From: Oscillospiraceae bacterium
GTDB taxonomy: Bacteria; Bacillota; Clostridia; Oscillospirales; Oscillospiraceae
Length of the DNA: 5,704 nt
Direction: 5' to 3'
Assembly: GCA_020025395.1 (NCBI GenBank)
Contig: JAHHSE010000099.1
Span: forward strand, 1 to 5,704
In this document: one piece after another, positions 1 to 5,177 of the stretch
How positions within the stretch are numbered: the stretch's first letter is position 1
Layout: each line of letters starts with the position of its first letter
Program-made: the position numbers and the translations under genes
Notes under the pieces: model-generated
The model's input: only the letters and a program-made list of their open reading frames with translations
Told to the model about the DNA's origin: nothing
The model's database searches: none

Positions 1-2
1 CC

Positions 3-149
3 CTATCCTTCATCCTTTTTTGCTTCACTGTCCAAGATGTATTGTACTCCTACAAATTCTCCTTCTTTTCGGACGGGAGGCGCTTGACAATTCCGCTCTG
101 CCCTTGTTACAATAGAATTTAAAGCATCCCCTCCCTCCTGCTCCCACAT
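3..149 (-). CDS. Doubtful small ORF, 48 aa, opposite strand
   Basis: Reading the minus strand from ATG at 149-147 to TAG at 5-3 gives a complete 48-residue ORF beginning MWEQEGGDAL and ending SEAKKDEG. The product is hydrophilic and acidic at the C-terminus, with no membrane segment or cysteine pair. A GGAG lies 4 nt upstream of the ATG, closer than usual. An in-frame stop lies eight codons upstream of the ATG, so this is not the tail of a longer gene. Its composition looks protein-like and more AT-rich than the neighbouring genes. It overlaps the promoter of the GGDEF gene on the other strand, and a longer overlapping minus-strand frame (25-324) also exists, so chance is a serious alternative. 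I recognise no family with certainty; the pattern AERN..APP..EGEFVG faintly recalls N-termini of small phage-type proteins. Confidence 0.22.
   Translation of the reverse strand: MWEQEGGDALNSIVTRAERNCQAPPVRKEGEFVGVQYILDSEAKKDEG
84..113 (+). promoter_or_regulatory. SigA-type promoter for the diguanylate cyclase gene
   Basis: A perfect -35 box TTGACA (84-89) is followed after 18 nt by TACAAT (108-113), which matches five of six bases of the -10 consensus. Transcription would start near 120 and leave a leader of about 55 nt before the first ATG of the GGDEF gene. The leader is pyrimidine-rich and has no Shine-Dalgarno sequence, so transcription looks strong while translation looks weak. The call rests on sequence match only. 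Confidence 0.7.
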
Positions 150-174
150 CGGTCTCCAGCTTTGATTTCTCTAT

Positions 175-1296
175 ATGAAAGAGATGATCGGTCTTATGAA
201 TCTCCTCCATGACATCCGACAAATGAGGAAGCAGTCCCTCGTCTTTGAACAGGACATTCAGGAATATGTCTGCACGACCCAGCAGACCTTTTCTGTCTGT
301 CTCTTTCTTTTTTATGCGGTGCACATTCTGGTCATCTATGCTTTGGATTACAGCCGCTGCAAGTCCCTGGATGCGGCTATCTGGATCTCTCTCCTTCAGG
401 TGCTGCTCTCCCTCCTATGGTATTTTCTATTTAAATACTATTTTTCCCGCTTCCGAAAGCATATCATGATCGGGGCCTATCTAAACATTTTTCAGGTCAC
501 ACTGATCCTCGAAATCCAATATTTCTTCTTTGATGAATATACCTCCTATACGGTGATGATCTGTATTTTTCTGATCACCTCCCTGACCGTCATCGGGCAT
601 ATTTGGAAATATCTCTCCATCATCACCCTGGTCACCCTCCTAGATATCTTCGCAACCATTTACAAAAACCGCTCTTTGGTCCACTCCCTTTATATGGAGC
701 GATACATCATCGACTGTATCTTCATCATTATGATCGTCTGCGGCATCAATTTCTGCGTCACCCAGCTCAAATATAAGGAATTTGACAAGCAGCGGGAGAT
801 CACCTATCTCAGCGAGCGGGACGGTCTGACCGGCCTCTTCAATCGCAAGGCCCTGGAAGACTTCGTTCAGCGCCATGAAAATCACGCCTCAGCCTGTGCC
901 CTCATGCTTCTGGATCTTGACAATTTTAAAACCATAAACGATACCTTCGGCCACTATGAGGGGGACAAGTGTCTCTGCCGTGTGGCCGATGTGCTGACGA
1001 ACCTCTTTAAAAATCACGGCTGCATCTGCCGCTTGGGAGGCGATGAGTTCGTTATTTTCCTCCCGAACATCTCCGACCGGGACACGGTGGTGAATCTGGG
1101 TCAGACGCTGCTGGAAAAAATTCCTCAGGAGTACACCTGTGAACAAGGCCGGTTCTCCATAACCTGCAGCGTTGGCATCGCCTTTTCTCCCCCTGCGCAA
1201 TTCTCCTCCTATGAGGCTCTTTATAAAGCGGCCGACTCTGCCATGTACGCCTCCAAGTCCAAAGGGAAAAACAGCCTGTCCATTTCTGACGGATAA
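175..1296 (+). CDS. Membrane-bound diguanylate cyclase (GGDEF domain protein)
   Basis: The product (373 aa from the first ATG) would make cyclic di-GMP from two GTP at the inner face of the membrane. Residues 1-38 are a polar N-terminus. About six hydrophobic segments follow (roughly 39-56, 66-89, 97-118, 123-143, 145-163, 178-198), forming an integral-membrane sensor of a kind I cannot name. A short linker leads to a GGDEF domain (about 210-370). Seen there: DGLTGLFNR (216-224), the metal- and nucleotide-binding stretch DLDNFKTINDTFGH (247-260) with GD at 263-264, and the signature GGDEF (288-292), so catalysis looks intact. The position of the allosteric RxxD I-site reads KNHG (279-282), so product inhibition by that site is unlikely. 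The start is uncertain: an in-frame stop at 163-165 rules out anything upstream, ATGs lie at 175, 184 and 196, and only the last has a weak purine-rich stretch (AAAGAG) ahead of it, 13 nt away. A good promoter lies at 84-113. No EAL or HD-GYP partner is in the window. Confidence 0.93.
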   Translation: MKEMIGLMNLLHDIRQMRKQSLVFEQDIQEYVCTTQQTFSVCLFLFYAVHILVIYALDYSRCKSLDAAIWISLLQVLLSLLWYFLFKYYFSRFRKHIMIGAYLNIFQVTLILEIQYFFFDEYTSYTVMICIFLITSLTVIGHIWKYLSIITLVTLLDIFATIYKNRSLVHSLYMERYIIDCIFIIMIVCGINFCVTQLKYKEFDKQREITYLSERDGLTGLFNRKALEDFVQRHENHASACALMLLDLDNFKTINDTFGHYEGDKCLCRVADVLTNLFKNHGCICRLGGDEFVIFLPNISDRDTVVNLGQTLLEKIPQEYTCEQGRFSITCSVGIAFSPPAQFSSYEALYKAADSAMYASKSKGKNSLSISDG

Positions 1297-1324
1297 AAGT
1301 TCCGGATTTGCATGGTTTTCCATT

Positions 1325-1343
1325 GTGCAACCGCCGGTTGCGC
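1325..1343 (+). repeat. Inverted repeat, 8-bp stem with 3-nt loop, after the GGDEF gene
   Basis: GCAACC (1327-1332) and GGTTGC (1336-1341) are perfect complements around GCC, and the pairing extends outward by a T-G wobble and a G-C pair. It lies 29 nt past the GGDEF stop codon. No T-tract follows (CAGATGG comes next), so it is not a standard intrinsic terminator. It may be an RNA 3'-end stabiliser or a DNA operator for the regulator encoded next door. Confidence 0.5.
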
Positions 1344-1352
1344 CAGATGGAA

Positions 1353-1385
1353 AGGAAACCGGGTGGACATTCTCCCCCGTTTCCT
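1353..1385 (+). promoter_or_regulatory. Operator-like inverted repeat ahead of the XRE gene
   Basis: AGGAAAC at 1353-1359 is the perfect complement of GTTTCCT at 1379-1385. After one C-C mismatch, GGG (1361-1363) and CCC (1375-1377) extend the symmetry, leaving an 11-nt centre. The repeat brackets the candidate -35 box at 1364-1369 and touches the -10 box at 1385. A dimeric HTH protein bound there would block the promoter, so autoregulation by the XRE protein is a reasonable inference. No T-tract follows, which argues against a terminator. Confidence 0.4.
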
Positions 1386-1390
1386 CTAAT
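1364..1390 (+). promoter_or_regulatory. Candidate promoter for the XRE regulator gene
   Basis: TGGACA (1364-1369) matches the -35 consensus at five of six bases, and TCTAAT (1385-1390) matches the -10 consensus at five of six. The spacer is 15 nt, shorter than the optimal 17, which suggests a weak or regulated promoter. Transcription would start near 1397, leaving about 29 nt of leader that contains the ribosome binding site. The call is by consensus only. Confidence 0.4.
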
Positions 1391-1425
1391 CTTGTGGGAG
1401 AAACAGCAAAAGGAGGGCTATCCCC

Positions 1426-2256
1426 ATGGGTTTAAAGGAAACAATTTACCGCCTTCGGATGGAACGCGGTCTTTCTCAGGAAGCGCTGGCCGATCAGCTG
1501 GAGGTATCCAGACAATCCGTCTCCAAGTGGGAAACGGGCAGCTCGGTGCCGGATCTGGAAAAGCTGCTCAAACTGAGCGCCCTGTTTGAGGTAACCTTAG
1601 ATGAGCTGGTGGGAAGAGAGGAAACAGCAAGTCCGCCGCCCAGGCTGACAGAGCCGTCCCCGGCTCCCCCCGTGAAGCAGAGCCTCTCCCGTCCCCGGAT
1701 CATCGGCCGCTTTCTCTTGGGTGCCGCGGCACTGATCTGGATTTTGTCGAGCCTGCACATCGGTTTTTTGAACGGCCTCCTCCCCGCCTTCCCCCTCGGT
1801 CTCTGCGGGGTCGTCTGTCTCTTCGCCCGCAGCCATGTCCTTCTCCGGTGTCTCTGGGTTCTCTTCTTCTCTGTAGACACCTATCTCCGATATGGAACCG
1901 GGATACGATGGAGTATGATTCTCCTCACCCCCATTTTTGAGGAAAGCTGGAACTATGCCCGTCTTTTCTTCGCCTGGGTGGAATTTTTCTGCTTTCTCAT
2001 CCTCATCACTGTCACCGTCTTCCTTCTGCAGAAAAAGCCCCTGGCGCCCACGAAAAGAAATCGGAACCGAATTATGGCGGGCTGGGTCTTGTTCTTCCTG
2101 CTCCCGGGTCTGCTCTTCCTGCCCCTGGACCCCCTGTCTCTCTTATCCAACTTTATCTATATCTTCTATGACTGGGTCTGGCTCCCCCTCTTCACCGCCC
2201 TCCTGAGCGCAGCCATGCGATACCTCCGAGGCCGGAGGCGCTCCGGGCAATCCTGA
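1426..2256 (+). CDS. XRE-family HTH regulator with C-terminal membrane domain
   Basis: The 276-aa product joins a DNA-binding domain to a membrane anchor. Residues 3-61 are a typical XRE/Cro-CI helix-turn-helix, with LSQEALADQLEVSRQSVSKW (16-35) covering the two recognition helices and ending in WETG, followed by VPDLEKLLKLSALFEVTLDELV. Residues 65-90 form a proline-rich linker. From about 93 to 265 there are about six hydrophobic segments (approximately 95-112, 118-133, 137-150, 179-201, 216-233, 243-264), and the protein ends in an arginine-rich tail (RYLRGRRRSGQS). This architecture is common in Firmicutes, where such proteins are thought to sense a membrane or envelope cue while binding DNA; the signal and targets here are unknown. 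The start is secure: AGGAGGG at 1411-1417 sits 8 nt before the ATG. Operator-like repeats lie in the 129-nt gap upstream, so self-regulation is plausible. Confidence 0.88.
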   Translation: MGLKETIYRLRMERGLSQEALADQLEVSRQSVSKWETGSSVPDLEKLLKLSALFEVTLDELVGREETASPPPRLTEPSPAPPVKQSLSRPRIIGRFLLGAAALIWILSSLHIGFLNGLLPAFPLGLCGVVCLFARSHVLLRCLWVLFFSVDTYLRYGTGIRWSMILLTPIFEESWNYARLFFAWVEFFCFLILITVTVFLLQKKPLAPTKRNRNRIMAGWVLFFLLPGLLFLPLDPLSLLSNFIYIFYDWVWLPLFTALLSAAMRYLRGRRRSGQS

Positions 2257-2328
2257 GCCTTCCCGGCTTTTCAATCGTCTCTCTCCCCCTATATCGGCGG
2301 ATACTTATCCATTCAGGAGACTGCGTTT

Positions 2329-3195
2329 ATGAATCTGTGTAATGTAAATGACATCAAAGCCCTTCTGGGGCGGCATGGCTTCCATTTTTCCAAAAGCATG
2401 GGCCAGAATTTTCTCATTGAGCGCCGGGTCCCGGAGGACATTGCCTCCTGTTCCGGTGCGGACTCCAATTCCGGCGTGTTGGAGATCGGTCCCGGTATCG
2501 GACCTCTGACCTGCCAGCTGGCCCGACAGGCGGGCAGGGTGGTCGCCGTTGAGCTGGACCGCCGCCTCCTCCCCATTCTGTCCGAAACCATGGCCCCCTA
2601 TGAAAATGTGACTGTGGTGCCCGGAGATGTGATGAAGCTGGATTTAAAGGCCCTGGTGGAGACGCACTTTTCCTCCCTGACCCCCATGGCTTGTGCCAAT
2701 CTCCCCTACAACATCACCACCCCCGTCCTCACACGGCTGATTGACAGCCGCCTCTTCTCCGGGATCACAGTCATGATCCAGCGGGAGGTGGCCCTTCGGA
2801 TCTGCGCCCGTCCCGGCACCCCGGATTACGGCGCCTTTTCCATTTACTGTCAGTATTATACAGATCCTGAGCTGCTCTTTGACGTCCCCCCTGACTGTTT
2901 TCTTCCCGCCCCCAAGGTGACCTCCTCTGTCATCCGTCTCCTCCCAAGGAAGACCCCTCCGGCCCCGGTCTGTGATGAGGCCCTGTTCTTCCGTCTGGTA
3001 AAGGCCGCCTTCGCGCAGCGGCGGAAAACCCTCCTCAATGCTCTCTCCGCCGGCTTCGGAAGCCAACTGGACAAGGAGGCCCTTCGTCAGGTTCTGGAGG
3101 CCTGCGGTCTGTCTCCGGACATTCGGGGGGAGCGGCTGGGCATTCCGGAATTTGCCCGGCTGACCGCCGAAATCAGAGCGCGTCTTCCTCTTTGA
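2329..3195 (+). CDS. rsmA: 16S rRNA (adenine1518-N6/adenine1519-N6)-dimethyltransferase
   Basis: RsmA (KsgA) uses S-adenosylmethionine to dimethylate two adjacent adenines in the 3'-terminal helix of 16S rRNA during late 30S assembly; loss of the enzyme gives kasugamycin resistance in other bacteria. The 288-aa length is normal for the family. Seen in order: the N-terminal SMGQNFL (23-29), the SAM-binding motif LEIGPGIGPLT (51-61), the acidic ribose contact VAVELD (72-77), PGDVM (98-102), the catalytic motif NLPYNITTP (124-132) and the C-terminal FLPAPKVTSSVIRL (191-204), then FAQRRKTLLNAL (228-239). Nothing essential is missing. The start is supported by AGGAG (2315-2319), 9 nt upstream. The 72-nt gap after the XRE gene shows no clear promoter or terminator, so co-transcription with that gene is possible. 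Confidence 0.97.
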   Translation: MNLCNVNDIKALLGRHGFHFSKSMGQNFLIERRVPEDIASCSGADSNSGVLEIGPGIGPLTCQLARQAGRVVAVELDRRLLPILSETMAPYENVTVVPGDVMKLDLKALVETHFSSLTPMACANLPYNITTPVLTRLIDSRLFSGITVMIQREVALRICARPGTPDYGAFSIYCQYYTDPELLFDVPPDCFLPAPKVTSSVIRLLPRKTPPAPVCDEALFFRLVKAAFAQRRKTLLNALSAGFGSQLDKEALRQVLEACGLSPDIRGERLGIPEFARLTAEIRARLPL

Positions 3196-3217
3196 CGGTT
3201 CCCCGGCAAACTTTTTT
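3191..3217 (+). terminator. rsmA: Weak candidate intrinsic terminator of rsmA
   Basis: TTTG (3191-3194) pairs with CAAA (3207-3210); after one A-G mismatch CGG (3196-3198) pairs with CCG (3203-3205) around a TTCC loop. Six T residues follow at 3212-3217. The T-tract is good but the interrupted 4+3-bp stem is weak and overlaps the rsmA stop codon. Its position just before the next gene's promoter makes it plausible. Confidence 0.35.
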
Positions 3218-3227
3218 GAAAAGGCCC

Positions 3228-3256
3228 TTGTGTTCTCTCTACTCACTCTTTATAAT
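3228..3256 (+). promoter_or_regulatory. pckG: Promoter of the PEP carboxykinase gene
   Basis: A perfect -10 box TATAAT (3251-3256) lies 17 nt after TTGTGT (3228-3233), which keeps the essential TTG of the -35 box. Transcription would start near 3263, leaving a leader of about 37 nt that carries the ribosome binding site. The strong -10 and poor -35 are typical of a promoter under control. Confidence 0.7.
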
Positions 3257-3263
3257 AGAGTGA
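3243..3263 (+). promoter_or_regulatory. Operator-like dyad covering the -10 box of pckG
   Basis: TCACTCT (3243-3249) and AGAGTGA (3257-3263) are perfect complements separated by 7 nt that hold the TATAAT box. A protein bound to this 21-bp dyad would occlude RNA polymerase, so this is a good candidate repressor site. Because the expected transcription start is at its right edge, it would not be present as a hairpin in the mRNA. The cognate regulator cannot be named from sequence. Confidence 0.55.
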
Positions 3264-3299
3264 AAGGAGAGAACATTTATTTTAATAGGGGGTCATACT

Positions 3300-5066
3300 A
3301 TGCTAGCGTCTCACTTATCAATCGAATCCTTTGTGGAAGCTGTCTCTAAAATGACAAATCCCAAAGAGATTATATACCTTAACGGTTCTGAGGAGCAGTG
3401 GATGCAGCTGCGGAAACAGGGCTGTGAGACCGGGGAACTCATTCCTCTCAATGAGGAAAAGCTCCCCGGATGCTACCTCCACCGCTCCGACCCCCAGGAT
3501 GTGGCCAGAGTAGAGGAAAGAACCTTTCTCTGTTCCTCCAGGGAAGAGGATGCCGGTCCCACCAATCACTGGGCCGAACCGGAGGCCATGTATGAAACTC
3601 TCTGCTCCATTGCGAAAAACGGGATGAACGGGCGGACCATGTATGTCCTCCCCTACTCCATGGGCATCCCCGGCTCTCCCTTTGCCCGGTATGGCGTGGA
3701 GCTCACCGACTCCATCTATGTGGCCCTCAGCATGGCCATCATGACCCGCATCACGCCGGAGGTCCTGTCCGCCATTCAAAACGGCGCCCCCTATGTCAAG
3801 GGAATCCATTGCAAGGTGGACCTAAACCCTGAAAATCGATACATCGCCCATTTCCCGGAACATAACCTGATCTTCTCGGTCAATTCCGGTTATGGCGGAA
3901 ACGCCCTCCTGGGGAAAAAATGCTTCTCCCTCCGCATGGCCTCCTGTCTGGGCCGACGGGAGGGCTGGATGGCGGAGCATATGCTGATTCTCGGCGTACA
4001 GGACCCCACCGGAGCCGTCCGCTATCTGGCGGCCGCCTTCCCCTCCGCCTGCGGAAAGACCAATCTGGCCATGCTCATTCCCCCGGAAAACTATCGGAAG
4101 AAGGGGTGGAAGGTCTGGTGTCTGGGCGATGACATCGCCTGGATTCGCCCCGGCCCCGACGGACGGCTTTGGGCGGTCAACCCGGAAAACGGCTTTTTCG
4201 GTGTGGCTCCAGGCACCAGTATGAAATCCAACCCCAACGCCTTGGCTGCCACCCGGCAGGGGACCATTTTCACCAATGTGGTCCGAAATCTGGAGGACAA
4301 CACCGTCTGGTGGGAGGGGATGAACAAAACACCCCCCACCCACGCTGAGGACTGGCTGGGCCGGCCCTGGAACGGAGAGCTCTCCCAAGAGAAGGGTGCC
4401 CATCCAAACTCCCGTTTCACGGCCCCCGCCAAAAACTGCCCCTGTCTCTCTCCCGCCTTCGATTCTGCCCAGGGAGTCCCTCTCTCCGCCATTCTTTTCG
4501 GGGGCCGCCGTGCCCGCACCGCCCCCCTGGTCTATGAGGCCCGCTCCTGGGCCCACGGGGTGTTCATCGGGTCCTCCATGGCTTCGGAGACCACAGCAGC
4601 CGCCACCGGCGCTGTTGGGGTGACCCGGCGGGACCCCATGGCCATGCTCCCCTTCTGCGGCTACCACATGGGGGATTACCTGGCCCACTGGCTGAACATG
4701 GGTCGGTCCGTTTCTGCACCGCCTAAAATCTTCCATGTCAACTGGTTCCGCACCGATGAGGAGGGCCGTTTCCTCTGGCCCGGTTTCGGAGATAACCTCC
4801 GGGTGCTGGAATGGATTCTGGACCGCTGTGACGGCAAGGCCCACGGGGTGGAGACCCCCATCGGCACCCTGCCCTCTGCCGAAGACCTGAACCTTGAGGG
4901 CTGTCCCATCACACAGGAGGCCCTGGCCTCCATTCTCACGGTGGATTCCCAGCTCTGGACCCGGGAGGCAGAGCAGATTCGTATCTTCTATGAACGCTTT
5001 GGCGACAAGCTCCCCCAGGCGCTGGCAGAAGAACTGGACGGCCTGGAAGCCCGCCTTCAAAAATGA
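3300..5066 (+). CDS. pckG: Phosphoenolpyruvate carboxykinase (GTP)
   Basis: This cytosolic enzyme interconverts oxaloacetate plus GTP with PEP, CO2 and GDP: gluconeogenic in one direction, CO2-fixing towards C4 acids in the other, which fermenters often use. The 588 aa are slightly under the usual ~600. Seen: R-loop DVARVEERTF (67-76), SGYGGNALLGKKCF (196-209) and AEHMLILG (225-232) with the Mn ligands expected at a Lys of GKK and at H227, the GTP-type P-loop AFPSACGKTN (246-255) with the active-site C251, GDDIAW (276-281) with metal ligand D278, HPNSRF (368-373), FGGRR (400-404), lid loop SETTAAATGAVGVTRRDPMA (429-448) and the GTP-binding HVNWFR (479-484). These identify the GTP class rather than the ATP class (pckA). 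The segment around 168-182 looks about a dozen residues shorter than homologues I remember. The start is supported by AGGGGG (3287-3292), 7 nt upstream; it has its own promoter and terminator, so it is probably monocistronic. Confidence 0.97.
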   Translation: MLASHLSIESFVEAVSKMTNPKEIIYLNGSEEQWMQLRKQGCETGELIPLNEEKLPGCYLHRSDPQDVARVEERTFLCSSREEDAGPTNHWAEPEAMYETLCSIAKNGMNGRTMYVLPYSMGIPGSPFARYGVELTDSIYVALSMAIMTRITPEVLSAIQNGAPYVKGIHCKVDLNPENRYIAHFPEHNLIFSVNSGYGGNALLGKKCFSLRMASCLGRREGWMAEHMLILGVQDPTGAVRYLAAAFPSACGKTNLAMLIPPENYRKKGWKVWCLGDDIAWIRPGPDGRLWAVNPENGFFGVAPGTSMKSNPNALAATRQGTIFTNVVRNLEDNTVWWEGMNKTPPTHAEDWLGRPWNGELSQEKGAHPNSRFTAPAKNCPCLSPAFDSAQGVPLSAILFGGRRARTAPLVYEARSWAHGVFIGSSMASETTAAATGAVGVTRRDPMAMLPFCGYHMGDYLAHWLNMGRSVSAPPKIFHVNWFRTDEEGRFLWPGFGDNLRVLEWILDRCDGKAHGVETPIGTLPSAEDLNLEGCPITQEALASILTVDSQLWTREAEQIRIFYERFGDKLPQALAEELDGLEARLQK

Positions 5067-5071
5067 CTCTT

Positions 5072-5120
5072 TCCGAAAACGGAGCCGAAATCCCGGCTCC
5101 GTTTTCGGATTCTTTTTCTT
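5072..5120 (+). terminator. pckG: Strong intrinsic terminator of pckG
   Basis: CCGAAAACGGAGCCG (5073-5087) is a perfect complement of CGGCTCCGTTTTCGG (5094-5108), and one further T-A pair extends the stem to 16 bp with a 6-nt loop (AAATCC). A T-rich tail (TTCTTTTTCTT, about 5110-5120) follows. It starts 5 nt after the pckG stop codon and separates that gene from the amidase gene. Confidence 0.93.
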
Positions 5121-5177
5121 TCCTATGGTGAAGTTCCGCCCTTCTTTTGCATAGACTGGGGAAAAGGAGGTTCTCAT

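Noticed and set aside
42..55. TTGTA-CTCC-TACAA inverted repeat
   Set aside because: Only 5 AT-rich base pairs and no T-tract; it falls upstream of the promoter and is likely chance.
25..324. 99-codon minus-strand frame overlapping the start of the GGDEF gene
   Set aside because: It lies mostly opposite the well-supported cyclase coding region, and its product shows low-complexity basic stretches with no recognisable domain.
2223..2238. CCTCCG-AGGC-CGGAGG inverted repeat at the end of the XRE gene
   Set aside because: It lies inside the coding sequence for the arginine-rich tail (CGA/AGG/CGG codons), has no T-tract, and is explained by codon composition.
2256..2271. AGCC-TTCCC-GGCT followed by TTTT after the XRE gene
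   Set aside because: A 4-bp stem with a short T-run is too weak to call a terminator.
2644..3246. 200-codon minus-strand frame opposite rsmA
   Set aside because: Antisense shadow of a fully conserved rsmA gene; no recognisable domain.
5121..5160. Possible promoter before the amidase gene (TAGACT at 5152-5157)
   Set aside because: No acceptable -35 box is found at 16-18 nt upstream, so I cannot support it; the gene may have a divergent promoter or be served by read-through.
3822..5177. 451-codon minus-strand frame opposite pckG
   Set aside because: It is a long frame created by GC-rich codon structure of pckG; the product is glycine-rich without domains, and the + strand frame has all PEP carboxykinase motifs.
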